Shown here one piece after another: positions 14,938 through 24,700 of a DNA stretch of 64,000 bases. Origin of the DNA: Spirochaetaceae bacterium. Lineage in GTDB: Bacteria > Spirochaetota > Spirochaetia > Treponematales > Rectinemataceae. The position numbers and the translations under genes were made by a program. Each line of letters begins with the position of its first letter. Positions within the stretch are counted from its first letter, which is position 1. Below the pieces are notes generated by a model, which made no database searches, was not told where the DNA came from, and saw nothing but the letters and a program-made list of their open reading frames with translations. Location of the stretch: contig JANXYQ010000105.1 of the NCBI GenBank assembly GCA_025355995.1, positions 20,650 to 84,649 of the forward strand, given 5' to 3'.

Positions 14938-16392
14938 ATGAAAGCCGACATCGGACTGATAGGCCTCGCGGTGATGGGCCAGAATCTCGTCCTCAACATG
15001 AACGACCACGGCTTCGCCGTGGCGGTCTACAACCGGTCGCCCGATGTGACCGATTCCTTCCTCGCGACGGCGGCGGCGGGGCGGAGGACGATCACGGGGA
15101 CGAAGAGCCTCGAGGCCCTCGTCGCCTCCCTCGCACGGCCCCGCAAGATAATGCTCCTGATCAAGGCCGGCGCGGCGGTCGACGACACGATCTCCAAGCT
15201 CTCGCCCTACCTCGAGGCGGGCGACTGCATAATCGACGGGGGCAACTCCAACTTCGAGGACACGGTCAGGCGCTCGAGGGAGCTCTCCACCCGCGGCCTC
15301 CTCTTCGTCGGCTCGGGCGTCTCGGGCGGCGAGGAGGGAGCGCGCCACGGCCCCTCGATGATGCCCGGCGGGGACGCCGCCGCCTGGCCCCTCATCCGGC
15401 CGATCTTCGAGGCCATCACCGCCAAGACCGCCTCCGGCGAGCCCTGCTGCGCCTGGATGGGGCCGGAAGGCTCCGGCCACTTCGTGAAGATGGTGCATAA
15501 CGGCATCGAGTACGGAGACATGGAGCTCATCGCTGAGACTTACCAGCTCCTCCGCGACGCCTATTCCCAGGAGGCCGGAGAAATGGCCCGGACCTTCTCG
15601 GCCTGGAACCGGACCGAGCTGGACTCGTACTTGGTCGAGATAACCGCCGCCATCCTGGCTGCCAAGGACGCCGACGGCTCCCCGCTGGTAGAGAAGATCC
15701 TCGACGCCGCCGGCCAAAAGGGAACCGGCAAGTGGGCCAGCCAGTCGGCCCTCGACGCCGGCATCCCCCTTACCCTCATCTCGGAGGCCGTCTTCGCTCG
15801 GGCCCTCTCGGCCCTGGTCGACGAGCGCGCCGCCGCGTCGGCCATCCTCAAGGGACCCGCTTCGACGGTCCCGCGGCAAGCGACGCCCGCCGCGCTCGAG
15901 GATTTGCGCAAGGCCCTCCTCGCCGCCAAGGTCGTCTCCTACGCCCAGGGCTTCATGCTGATGCGGGAGGTCGGCTCCGAGCGGGGATGGAGGCTCGACC
16001 ACGGGGCGATCGCGCGCACCTGGCGCGGCGGCTGCATCATTCGCTCGGCGTTCCTCGACCGCATCAAGGAGGCCTTCGACCGAGACGCCGACCTGGCCTG
16101 CCTGCTCGTCGATCCCTACTTCGCCGGGCTTCTCGCCGATTGCCAGCTCTCCCTGCGGCGCGTCATCGCCCTCGCCGCCGAGAGCGGGACTCCGGCGCCC
16201 GCGCTCTCCGCGGCCCTCGCCTTCTACGATGGATATCGCTGCGCGAGGCTTCCCGCCAACCTCCTACAGGCTCAGCGCGACTATTTCGGCGCCCATACCT
16301 ACGAGCGGGTCGACCGCCCGAGGGGCGAGTTCCATCATACGGACTGGACGGGTTCGGGGGGGAGCGCCACGTCGAAGGCCTACAACGCCTAG
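14938..16392 (+). CDS. gnd: 6-phosphogluconate dehydrogenase, decarboxylating
   Basis: The 484-residue protein of normal length makes ribulose-5-phosphate, CO2 and NAD(P)H from 6-phosphogluconate. The N-terminal Rossmann motif reads GLIGLAVMGQNLVLNM. Signature residues follow in DGGNSNFEDTVRR, GSGVSGGEEGARHGPSMMPGG and GSGHFVKMVHNGIEYGDM, and the substrate-binding tail has RGEFHHTDWTG. GGAG precedes the ATG. It is the last gene of the RpiR-kinase operon, ends in TAG, and is followed by a hairpin shared with the convergent DUF1456 gene. Confidence 0.96.
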   Translation: MKADIGLIGLAVMGQNLVLNMNDHGFAVAVYNRSPDVTDSFLATAAAGRRTITGTKSLEALVASLARPRKIMLLIKAGAAVDDTISKLSPYLEAGDCIIDGGNSNFEDTVRRSRELSTRGLLFVGSGVSGGEEGARHGPSMMPGGDAAAWPLIRPIFEAITAKTASGEPCCAWMGPEGSGHFVKMVHNGIEYGDMELIAETYQLLRDAYSQEAGEMARTFSAWNRTELDSYLVEITAAILAAKDADGSPLVEKILDAAGQKGTGKWASQSALDAGIPLTLISEAVFARALSALVDERAAASAILKGPASTVPRQATPAALEDLRKALLAAKVVSYAQGFMLMREVGSERGWRLDHGAIARTWRGGCIIRSAFLDRIKEAFDRDADLACLLVDPYFAGLLADCQLSLRRVIALAAESGTPAPALSAALAFYDGYRCARLPANLLQAQRDYFGAHTYERVDRPRGEFHHTDWTGSGGSATSKAYNA

Positions 16393-16394
16393 TG

Positions 16395-16427
16395 GGTTGT
16401 TGAAATGCTTCGAGTATTTCAACAACC
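16395..16427. terminator. Hairpin between convergent gnd and DUF1456 genes
   Basis: GTTGTTGAAAT (16396-16406) pairs perfectly with ATTTCAACAAC (16416-16426), extended by one G-C pair. No T-run is present, so it is either a weak bidirectional terminator or a 3' RNA stabiliser. It starts 3 bases after the gnd stop. Confidence 0.6.
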
Positions 16428-16429
16428 TG

Positions 16430-16900
16430 TTAGGCCCTGTATTTCGCCGTGAGGCCGACGAGGAAATTCCTGAGGAACTGGTCGCCGCAGGCCCGGAAAT
16501 TGGGATGCCCCTGCTTCCTGAAGAGGGCGGTGAGCTCCGGTTTCGAGAGCTCGACTCCCGCGAGGGCCATGATCGATATGATGTCCTCGTCCTTCAATTC
16601 CAGCGCTATCCGTATGCTCTTCAGGATGTCGTTGTTGCCGAGTCGCGGGGCGTGGGGCTTCGCCGCCGGCTGGCCTTTGCCCTCCCTCCTGCCGCGGCGG
16701 CTTATCACGAGGCCTTCGAGGAATCGGGCCGCCACGGCGTCGCCGCACTCCGCATAGCCCTCCACGTCCTCTTTCTTGAAAATGCTCTCGAGCTCGCCCT
16801 TCGGGATATCGTAGCCGGCCAGCTTGAACAGCTCCGCGACCCTGAGGTCAGTGATGTTGAGCGCGTACCTGAGCCTTCTCAGGACGTCGTTATTGATCAT
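16430..16900 (-). CDS. DUF1456 family protein (YehS-like)
   Basis: The 156-residue protein contains two copies of a roughly 65-residue helical unit. The first starts NNDVLRRLRYALNI, with IFKKEDVEGYAECGD, and the second NNDILKSIRIALEL, with LFRKQGHPNFRACGDQFL. Two such tandem units define DUF1456/YehS, whose function is unknown. The linker between them is basic and low in complexity. It lies downstream of rsmH on the same strand with a 15-base gap, so the two are probably co-transcribed. Confidence 0.9.
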   Translation of the reverse strand: MINNDVLRRLRYALNITDLRVAELFKLAGYDIPKGELESIFKKEDVEGYAECGDAVAARFLEGLVISRRGRREGKGQPAAKPHAPRLGNNDILKSIRIALELKDEDIISIMALAGVELSKPELTALFRKQGHPNFRACGDQFLRNFLVGLTAKYRA

Positions 16901-16915
16901 GTTTTCTCCATCGTC

Positions 16916-18013
16916 TTACGCGGAATGGATGTTACGCGAACGTTCGGCGTCGGCAGACCGAATGGCAGGCGAAGCCGACCGTACTGCCCAGCGGAGCTTG
17001 GCCGAGGTCGAGCGCGGGTTACCGTACTGCTCCTCGCGGCTCGCCCGGATGGGCTCCTGGGCTACCGACGCATAGAGGCCCGCCTCGAGGCCCGAGCGAA
17101 AGGCGGCCTCCACTCGCCGGTCCTCCCCCGAGTGGAAGCAGAGGATCGCCGCCCTGGCGCCGGCCTTGAGGCAGGAGGGGAGGTCGGCGAGGAGGCGATC
17201 GAGGGAGGCGAACTCGCCGTTCACTTCGATGCGTATGGCCTGGAAGGCCCGGCGGAGCGTCCGCTGCATGGCGGGATCCTTGAAGGAGGGGGAGGGGAAG
17301 GCCGAGAGGATCGCCTCGGCCAGGTCGCGCGTCGTGGCGAGAGCGCCGCGGCGAAGCGAAACGGCCCGGGCGATCTCCGCCGCCGCCGACTCGTCCGCGT
17401 TCGCCTTCAGTATGTCGCATAACGCGCCTTCGCCGATCCGCGCCAGGTAGTCGCGCGCCGATTCTCCGCCCTCCCGATCCATCCGCATGTCCAGCGGGCC
17501 TCGGCGCTTGAAGCTGAAGCCGCGGTCGGGATCGTCTATCTGCATCGAGGAGACGCCGAGGTCGGCCAGGAACAGGTCGACGCCGGCCAGCCCCGCGTCC
17601 TCGACGACCTCCGCGAGGCGGGAGAAATTGGCGTGCACGGGAACGAAGGCGCCCTCGGGGATGCCCGCGTCAGCGAGCCTGCGCGCCGTCCTCGGAAGCT
17701 CGTCCGAGTCGAGGTCGAAGCCGAATAGGCGGCCTCCGGGCAGGACCGCCCTGAGCAGTTCCCGGGCGTGGCCGCCGTAGCCGAGCGTGGCATCGACCAC
17801 GATCTCGCCGGGCTTCGGGCAGAGGGCCTCGAGCACTTCCTTGACGCAGATGGACCTGTGGCTCCCGGCCGGGGTGTCGCCGCGGGCGAGCACCTTCTCG
17901 ACGTCGCCGCGGTAGGCCTCGGGGTTCCGTTCCTTGTATTTCTCGGAAAAGCTCCGGGGATGGTTGCCCCGGTAGCGCTTGCGGCGGACGTGCCGCCCCG
18001 CGTCGTCGCTCAT
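16916..18013 (-). CDS. rsmH: 16S rRNA (cytosine-1402-N4)-methyltransferase RsmH
   Basis: The 365-residue SAM-dependent methyltransferase modifies C1402 in the ribosomal P site. Motifs include VDATLGYGGHARELL, FGFDLDSDEL, FLADLGVSSMQIDDPDRGFSF, GPLDMRMD and the C-terminal NPRSTSAKLRWA. About 50 basic residues precede the core (RRKRYRGNHPRSFSEKYKE), an N-terminal extension that ordinary RsmH lacks. It is not in a division/cell-wall cluster here. An additional canonical copy elsewhere in the genome is possible. Confidence 0.93.
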   Translation of the reverse strand: MSDDAGRHVRRKRYRGNHPRSFSEKYKERNPEAYRGDVEKVLARGDTPAGSHRSICVKEVLEALCPKPGEIVVDATLGYGGHARELLRAVLPGGRLFGFDLDSDELPRTARRLADAGIPEGAFVPVHANFSRLAEVVEDAGLAGVDLFLADLGVSSMQIDDPDRGFSFKRRGPLDMRMDREGGESARDYLARIGEGALCDILKANADESAAAEIARAVSLRRGALATTRDLAEAILSAFPSPSFKDPAMQRTLRRAFQAIRIEVNGEFASLDRLLADLPSCLKAGARAAILCFHSGEDRRVEAAFRSGLEAGLYASVAQEPIRASREEQYGNPRSTSAKLRWAVRSASPAIRSADAERSRNIHSA

Positions 18014-18128
18014 GGTCCCTCGTTTTCCCCTCTAGGATAGCCGAAGGCCCTCGAAATTCCTAGGCATTCGCGGCCGGCGGATTGATGGCGGGAGTCGGGG
18101 TAGTACTATTAGGCTCGGGGGAGAAAAG

Positions 18129-18296
18129 GGAGGTAGCGCTGCGAAGACCATCCTCCTTAGGGGGTATCGGGTACTGTGCGCGCGCAGCGACGACGAGGCG
18201 GTGTCGGCGGCGCGGGCCGCCGCCGCCCTCCGGGACGCGGCGGTCCGGATCGAGAGCGACGGGGGGACGAGGGTATCGCTGGCCTTCGAGCGCTAG
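18129..18296 (+). pseudogene. Possible small broken gene lacking a start codon
   Basis: The 355 bases between rsmH and the next minus-strand gene hold no normal gene. GGAGGT at 18129-18134 is followed, six bases on, by GCG AAG ACC ATC. An open frame then runs to TAG 18294-18296 and reads like a 52-residue alpha/beta peptide (KTILLRGYRVLCARSDDEA, then VRIESDGGTRVSLAFER). There is no ATG, GTG or TTG in frame. It may be a small gene whose start has been lost, or chance. Confidence 0.25.
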
Positions 18297-18317
18297 GGCG
18301 CCTTCGCGCGTGGATAG

Positions 18318-18346
18318 AAAAAGCCGCCCGGGTTACCCCGGGCGGC
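18318..18346 (-). terminator. Intrinsic terminator of the cDPG-synthetase-like gene
   Basis: On the minus strand a perfect 10-bp GC stem (GCCGCCCGGG/CCCGGGCGGC) with a 4-base loop is followed by TTTTT. It lies 22 bases beyond the stop codon. Confidence 0.9.
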
Positions 18347-18368
18347 CGCGATGGCGAGCCGGCCCGCC

Positions 18369-19700
18369 TTATTTCAGCTTGAACTTCTTGCAGAAATCGT
18401 CCAGCACCTCGACCAGGTCGGGCTTGCCGATCTCCTGGAGGTCGTAGCCGACCTTGACCGTGGGCTTGTTGATCTTGACGATGCGGTTGAGGTCTATCGG
18501 CGTGGCGATCACCACGGTGTCGCAGTCGGTCGCGTTGATCGTGGCCTCGAGGTCCTTCACCTGCTGGTCGCCGTAGCCCATCGCGGGCAACAGCGTGCCT
18601 ATGTTCGGGTAAGTGGCGAAGGTCTCCTTGAGGCGGCCTACGGTGTAGGGGCGGGGATCGACGAGCTGCTTGGCGCCGAACTTGCGCGCCGCCACGACGC
18701 CGGCCCCGATCTTCATGTGGCCGTGGGTGAGCGTCGGGCCGTCCTCGACAACCAGCACCCGCTTGCCCTTGATCAGCTCGGGATGGTCCACGCTGATGGG
18801 GGAGGCGCCGTCTATCACGATGGCCTTGGGATTTATGCGCTCGATGCTCTCGCGGACGGTCTGGATGCCCTCAGGGGAAGCCGAGTCGATCTTGTTGATG
18901 ACGATGACGTCGGCCATCCGCAGCGTGCACTCGCCGGGATAGAAGGACGTCTCGTTGCCGGGGCGGTGGGGGTCGGCCACGGTGATCATCAGGTCCTGCT
19001 TGTAGAAGGGGAAGTCGTTGTTGCCGCCGTCCCAGAGGATGACATCGGCCTCCTTCTCGGCCTCGCGGAGGATGGCCTCGTAGTCGACGCCCGCGTAGAT
19101 CACGTTGCCGCGCACGACGTGGGGCTCGTACTCCTCCATCTCCTCGATGGTGCACTTGTGCTTCTTGAGGTCCTCGACCGTGGCGAAGCGCTGCACCTTC
19201 TGAGCGACGAGGTCGCCGTAGGGCATCGGATGGCGGATGGCGACGACCTTGAGTCCCCTGGCCATCAGCATCTGCGCGATCTTGCGCGAGGTCTGGGACT
19301 TGCCCGCGCCCGTGCGGACGGCGCCGACCGCGATCACCGGCTTGGTGGACTTGATCTGCGTGTCCTTGGGCCCGAGGAGGGTGAAGGAGGCACCCGCCGC
19401 GTTGACGATCGCGGAAACGCCCATGACATGGGAGTAGGGCACGTCGGAATAGGAGAAGACGCACTCGTCGACCCCGAGCTCCCTGATGAGCCTCGGGAGA
19501 TCGGCCTCGAGATGGATGGGGATGCCGGCGGGGTAGAGCTTGCCCGCGAGCTCGGCCGGGTACTTGCGGCCGGCGATGTCCGGAATCTGCGCCGCGGTGA
19601 AGGCCACGACCTCGTACGCCTCGTTGTCCCGGTAGCGCGTGTTGAAATTGTGGAAATCGCGGCCCGCCGCCCCGATGATGATGATCTTTCTCTTCGCCAT
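18369..19700 (-). CDS. Cyclic 2,3-diphosphoglycerate synthetase-like GTPase
   Basis: The 443-residue P-loop protein has Walker A GAVRTGAGKSQTSRK near residue 130. Further motifs include RHPMPYGDL, a DGGNNDFPFY motif, VADPHRPG, and NKIDSA as a specificity loop. The N-terminal 120 residues form a Rossmann-like domain (IIIIGAAGRDFHNFNTRY). It resembles archaeal cyclic 2,3-diphosphoglycerate synthetase. Bacterial members are widespread, usually of unproven activity, and often near arginine or purine catabolic genes. Here it is divergent from arginine deiminase with its own promoter and terminator. The substrate remains open. Confidence 0.85.
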   Translation of the reverse strand: MAKRKIIIIGAAGRDFHNFNTRYRDNEAYEVVAFTAAQIPDIAGRKYPAELAGKLYPAGIPIHLEADLPRLIRELGVDECVFSYSDVPYSHVMGVSAIVNAAGASFTLLGPKDTQIKSTKPVIAVGAVRTGAGKSQTSRKIAQMLMARGLKVVAIRHPMPYGDLVAQKVQRFATVEDLKKHKCTIEEMEEYEPHVVRGNVIYAGVDYEAILREAEKEADVILWDGGNNDFPFYKQDLMITVADPHRPGNETSFYPGECTLRMADVIVINKIDSASPEGIQTVRESIERINPKAIVIDGASPISVDHPELIKGKRVLVVEDGPTLTHGHMKIGAGVVAARKFGAKQLVDPRPYTVGRLKETFATYPNIGTLLPAMGYGDQQVKDLEATINATDCDTVVIATPIDLNRIVKINKPTVKVGYDLQEIGKPDLVEVLDDFCKKFKLK

Positions 19701-19737
19701 TCGCGTCCCCCGTTATGTGCTGGATCCACGGGTTCAC

Positions 19738-19801
19738 TGACCCGTCCGGGTCAATATGGCCCTAGGGAACGAGAATAGGAACTCCTTCGGAGGGCTGTCA
19801 A
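19738..19801 (-). promoter_or_regulatory. Promoter and palindrome upstream of the cDPGS-like gene
   Basis: On the minus strand TTGACA (19801-19796) and TATTCT (19777-19772) are 18 bases apart. Between the predicted start and the gene lies TGACCC-GTCC-GGGTCA (19753-19738), a perfect 6-bp-arm palindrome that could be an operator or a short hairpin in the leader. Confidence 0.6.
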
Positions 19802-19878
19802 GAATGGTTTTTCCGGCGGGGGAGGCCCGCCATAACGCGTTTTGGATGAGTATGCACCGATCGTCCCGCTAACCTGAA

Positions 19879-19953
19879 TATTATGCGCGAAGGCGAGGCA
19901 GGAACCGATTTATATGCATATATCGACCGGATGCGAATTATTTCAAATAATTC
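19879..19953 (+). promoter_or_regulatory. Arginine deiminase upstream region with an AT-rich palindrome
   Basis: A TATTAT -10-like element (19879-19884) is followed by TATATGCATATA (19911-19922, palindrome) and GAATTATTTCAAATAATTC (19935-19953), a perfect 19-bp palindrome with one central base. The GAAT/ATTC ends recall ARG boxes bound by ArgR. The 11-base interior is longer than usual, so the binder is uncertain. It lies 35 bases before the proposed start of the deiminase. Confidence 0.5.
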
Positions 19954-19988
19954 TCCCGGGCCCCCGATCTGTTGCAGGGCGGGGCCCG

Positions 19989-21260
19989 ATGCGGTACATT
20001 CGCGGGACGATGGCTGGCCTCAACGTAACGAGCGAGATAGGGACGCTGAAGCGCGTCATAGTGCATAGCCCCGGCCCGGAGGTCGAGGCCATGACCCCGA
20101 AAGAGGCCGAGGCGGACCTCTACAACGACATCATCCCCCTCCCTGCGATGCTGGGGGAATTCGATGTGCTCAAGTCCTTCCTCGGGACGGTCGCGGAGGT
20201 GCTCGAGCTCAAGGATCTCCTCGCCCAGGCCCTCGCCGACCCGGGCGACCGCTACGAATTCCTCGACGGCCTCGCCCAGCTCTGCCCCATCCGCGGGCGC
20301 ATGGAGGAACTGATGGCCATGGCGCCCCCGGAGCTCTCCCGCGTCGTCATCGAGGGCCTCCCCGCCCTCCCGGGCAGCCTCGCCGGCAACTTGAGCCAGC
20401 GGAGCTTCTCCCTGAGGCCCCTGCCGAACGCCTATTTCATGCGCGACTCGGCCGCGGTGGTCAGGGACTGGGCGATCTCCTCGGCGACCGCCTTCGACGT
20501 CCGCCTCGTCGAGTCGATAGTGACGCGCTTCCTGTTCCGCAGGCACCCCGATTTCCACGCGAAGGGGCTGCTCATCGACGGGCCGAGGGAGCGCAGCCGC
20601 TTCATCACCATAGAGGGCGGCGATGTCCTGATACTGTCGCACAACGTGCTGGCGGTCGGCGTCTCGGAGCGGACGACGCCCGACTCGGTGGAAAGGCTGG
20701 CCGCCAACGCCGCGAGGGCCTTCGGCGAGGACATCACGGTCTTCGCCGTCGTCCTTCCCCGCGAGCGGGCCTGCATCCACCTCGACATGGTATTCACCGC
20801 GGTGGATCGCGACGCCTGCCTCGTCTACGCCCCCATCGTCACCGGCCGCAACCGGGCCAGGGTCGTCCGCATAGACGCCGGCGCGAAGGGCGCCCTCCGC
20901 TTCGGCGAGGAGGAGGGCCTGATCCAGGGCCTGTGGGGCGCGGGCATAGACCTCGAGCCCCTGCCCTGCGGAGGCGGGGATACCCTTTTCCAGGAGCGCG
21001 AGCAGTGGTGGTCCGGCGCCAACTCCTTCGCCTTCGCCCCTGGCAAGATCATCATGTACTCCTGCAACGCGAAGACCCTCGATCGGCTCTCCTCGGCCGG
21101 CTTCGCGATCAGGGACGCGCGGGTCTTCATCGAGGGGAAGGAAAGAGTCGAGGATTTCGAGCGCCTGGCGGTGCGCTTCGACGGCATCGAGCTCGCGCGG
21201 GGCGGCGGCGGCGCGCGCTGCATGACCATGCCAGTGGAGAGGGAAGAAGCCTTTTTTTAA
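19989..21260 (+). CDS. arcA: Arginine deiminase
   Basis: The roughly 420-residue enzyme hydrolyses arginine to citrulline and ammonia. Landmarks are FMRDSAAVV, the HLDMVFTAVDRD motif with catalytic His and Asp, WWSGANSFAFAPG, and the nucleophilic cysteine in GGARCMTMPVERE near the C-terminus. Two starts are possible: ATG 19989, with GGCGGGG upstream, or ATG 20010 (MAGLNVTSEIG), where family similarity begins. No carbamate kinase or ornithine transcarbamylase is adjacent, so the rest of the pathway must be elsewhere. It is divergent from the cDPGS-like gene. Confidence 0.93.
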   Translation: MRYIRGTMAGLNVTSEIGTLKRVIVHSPGPEVEAMTPKEAEADLYNDIIPLPAMLGEFDVLKSFLGTVAEVLELKDLLAQALADPGDRYEFLDGLAQLCPIRGRMEELMAMAPPELSRVVIEGLPALPGSLAGNLSQRSFSLRPLPNAYFMRDSAAVVRDWAISSATAFDVRLVESIVTRFLFRRHPDFHAKGLLIDGPRERSRFITIEGGDVLILSHNVLAVGVSERTTPDSVERLAANAARAFGEDITVFAVVLPRERACIHLDMVFTAVDRDACLVYAPIVTGRNRARVVRIDAGAKGALRFGEEEGLIQGLWGAGIDLEPLPCGGGDTLFQEREQWWSGANSFAFAPGKIIMYSCNAKTLDRLSSAGFAIRDARVFIEGKERVEDFERLAVRFDGIELARGGGGARCMTMPVEREEAFF

Positions 21261-21382
21261 CATTTACCCCGTACTGGCCTTGCGCGCCCGACCGGGGCGG
21301 CTATCTTTTAATTCGGACGGGACCGGACCCGAAACGCTCATCGGTCGAGCTAAAAACGCGCGATTTAAAAGGCAGGTGGCGA

Positions 21383-21589
21383 ATGAAAGCCAAGTTCGAC
21401 TGCGAAGAGGCCGAGCTCCTCAAGGAACGACTCATTCGCGTCGAGAACGCGCTTTTTTGCCTCAGGGCGAAGTCGAAATGCTTCCCCGATTGGGATAACA
21501 GCGAGGTGGAGAGGCTAGAGCGCCTCAGATCCGAGCTGCGCTCCCGCTGCGAGGAGCTGGCGCAGCGGGGCGAGTTGGTCGCGGGCTGA
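21383..21589 (+). CDS. Small coiled-coil protein of unknown function
   Basis: The 68-residue frame has AGGTGG five bases ahead of its ATG. It encodes a charged, helical peptide with heptad-like spacing (AELLKERLIRVENALFCLR, then VERLERLRSELRSRCEELAQ) and four cysteines. I recognise no family. It lies 120 bases after arcA and converges on nrdJ, so it is probably a single gene. Confidence 0.6.
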   Translation: MKAKFDCEEAELLKERLIRVENALFCLRAKSKCFPDWDNSEVERLERLRSELRSRCEELAQRGELVAG

Positions 21590-21715
21590 TGCCGACCGCC
21601 TCGTAGCCCGCCTCCCCGACCTTGCGGGCACCTCGACTCCATCTACGCGCGCTTGAATCCTCAACGCGCCTCGTCGTCGGCAGTTACGCTTGAAGCGCGA
21701 ATCGTGGCCGCTCAG

Positions 21716-24700
21716 CTAGCTGCAGCCGGTAGTCGACCCGCACGTTTCGCACTTCAAGCAGGTTCCGTTGCGGACGAGGGTCAGGTGGCCGCAGACGGGA
21801 CAGGGATCGCCCTCGTAGCCCTTCAGCCTCGCGACGCGGCTGCCCTCGCGGGCCGCCTTGAAGCGCGCCCCCGACTCGTTGTCCGTTCGCGCCATGCGCG
21901 CAGCCTTGCCGGTTTCCGGCGGGCGGTGGGAGGGCGAGGCTCCCGCGTGGGTCGCCGCCGTCCTGTGGCCCGCGACGCCGTTCGGGGAGCGCGAGTCCTG
22001 GGCCGTGGTGGACTCGAGGTCCTCCGGCTTCACCTGGCCGAGCTCGTGCCGCTCCAAATAGGCTATCGCGAGGTCCCGGAATATGTAGTCGAGCACCGAG
22101 GTGGCCATCTTGATGTAGTCGTGGCCCTGGACCATGCCGTTGGGCTCGAAGCGGGTGAAGGTGAAGGCGTCGACGTACTCCTCGAGGGGGACGCCGTATT
22201 GGAGTCCGAGCGAGACCGCGATCGCGAAGGAGTTGAGGATCGATCGGAAGGCCGCCCCTTCCTTGTGCATGTCCAGGAAGATCTCGCCGATCGCCCCGTC
22301 GTCGTACTCCCCGGTGCGGACGAAGACCGAATGGCCCCCGATTTTGGCCTTCTGCGTATATCCCGAGCGGCGGTTGGGCAAGGCGCGGCGCACGCCTCGA
22401 GGGGCGGCGGGCATGCCGGGAAGGTCCTGCGCGTGGGCCTCCCTGGAGCCGCCCGCGTCGCGCGCGACGCCCGCGTCGCGAGAGGCCCGGGGCTCATCCT
22501 CCTCGTCCTCGTAATCGTCGAGGCCCCCCGATTCGAGGGCTACGATCGAGTCGGCGATGACGTCGGCGCCGGGCGCGAGGGCCGATAGGGGCTGCGAGAG
22601 CTTCGAGCCGTCCCTGTAGAGGGCGATGGACTTGAGCATCGAGCGCCAGGCGAGCATATAAGCGCCCTTGACGTCCTCGTAAGTGGCGGTGTTGGGCATG
22701 TTGATCGTCTTCGAGATCGCGCCGGAGACGAAGGGCTGCACGGCGGCCATCATCGCGATGTGGGCCGTCCAGCTGATCGAGCGCGTGCCCTTCTTTCCCG
22801 AGGCCGTCGCGGTATCGAATACGCAGAGGTGGTCGTCCCGGAGGCCGGGAGCGCCCTCGAGTCCCATAGAGCCGCAGGCGTAGAGCTCCGCCACCTCTAT
22901 CTCCTCCTCGGAGAAGCCGAGGTGCCTGAGGAGATTGAAGCCCTGCAGGCCGTAGGTAGCCTCCGGCAGGCCCAGCCCCTCGAGGGCGTCGCCGCCGATG
23001 ACGAAGGGGGCGAAGGATCCCTCGAGCGAGATCGCGTCCTTGAGCGCGGCCTCCACCTTGTCTAGGGAGGCCGATGGGAGTCCCCTGGCCTCGAGCGATG
23101 CGTAGGAGAGCCTCCCGGGCGCGCCCTTGAGCGTGCCGCGGCCGAGCGCGTAGGCCTCTATCTCGCCGATGTCCGATTCGGAGTAGCCGAGGGCCCGCAG
23201 GGCCGGCGGGACGGACTGGTTGATGATCTTGAAATAGCCTCCGCCTGCGAGTTTCTTGAACTTGACGAGGGCGAAGTCGGGCTCGACGCCGGTAGTATCG
23301 CAGTCCATGAGGAGGCCGATGGTGCCGGTCGGCGCGATGGCGCTCACCTGGGCGTTCCTGTAGCCGTGCTTCTCGCCTAGCGCGAGGGCCTGGTCCCAGG
23401 AGTCGCGCGCGGCCGCGACCAGGTTGGCGGGGCAGGCGGAGCCGTCCAGCCCCGTCGGGACGACGGTGAGGCCTTCGTATTCGGCGACCGGGGCGGCGTA
23501 GGCCGTCCTGCGGTGGTTTCGGATGACTCGGAGCATGGAATCGCGGTTGGCCGCGTAGCGGGCGAAGGGACCCCAGGCCGCCGCCATGCGGCTGGACTGG
23601 GCGTAGGCCTCGCCCGTCAGTATCGCCGAGAGCGCGGCGGACACGGACCGGCCCTGCTCCGAGTCGTAGGCGAGGCCCATCACCATGAGTAGCGACCCCA
23701 GGTTGGCGTAGCCGAGGCCGAGGGTGCGGTAGTCGTAGCTCCGGCGCGCTATCTCCTTCGAGGGGAACTGCGCCATGACCACCGAGATCTCGAGGACGGT
23801 CGTCCAGATCCTCACGGCGTGCCGGTAGGCCTCATCGTCGAAGCGCTTGGCCTTCTCGTCGTAGAAGGCGAGGAGGTTGAGCGAGGCGAGGTTGCAGGCG
23901 GTGTCGTCGAGGAACATGTATTCGGAGCAGGGGTTGGAGCCGCGTATCTCGCCGTCGGCGGGGCAGGTATGCCACTCGTTCACGGTGCCGTGGTACTGCA
24001 GTCCCGGGTCTGCGCACTTCCAAGCGGCGCGCGCGATCTCGTCCCAGAGCTCGCGGGCCTTGAGCTTCTTCATCACCTTGCCCGTCGTGCGCGCGATAAG
24101 CTTCCAGTCGCCGTCGTCCTGCACCGCCTGCATGAAGGCGTTGTCCAGGCGCACGGAGTTGTTCGAGGACTGGCCGGATACCGAGTTGTAGGCCTCTCCC
24201 TCCCAAGCGGTGTCGTAGCGGGGGAGTGGCGCCCGTAGGGCGCCCGCGGAGCTTCGCTCGGCGCTAAAATCCACTGACGAGTAGTCGCCCTGGCGGAACA
24301 TCGAGAGCAGCTGGTGCAGGAAGGGCGCGGGCACTCCCGCACGGAGGGCGGACTTGGCCTCGCGGCGTAGGGTCGGATTGAGCTCGAAGGAGAAGCGCTC
24401 CTCCTCGCTCGCACCCTCGGGCGCGCCGGAGCGGGCCGCCTCGGCGAGGGCGGCCGCCCGGGCCCGCAGCAGCCCCGAGCCCGCGGCGAGGCAGGCGACC
24501 TTGTACTCCTCCTCGGCCTTCCAATTCGTGTAGGACTCGATATCCGGGTGGTCCGCGTCGAGTATCACCATCTTGGCCGCGCGCCGAGTCGTGCCGCCCG
24601 ACTTGATGGCGGAGGCCGAGCGGTCGGCTATCTTGAGGAAGGAGAGGAGTCCGCTCGATACGCCGCCCCCCGAGAGCCCTTCCCTCTGGCCGCGTATCTT

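Noticed and set aside
14401..16002. A 533-codon minus-strand frame across the kinase and gnd genes
   Set aside because: It crosses two well-identified plus-strand genes and has low-complexity Arg/Gly/Glu composition with no domain.
18351..19778. A 475-codon plus-strand frame antisense to the cDPGS-like gene
   Set aside because: It is a shadow frame with repetitive Asp/Val/Leu/Gly composition; the minus-strand gene has promoter, motifs and terminator.
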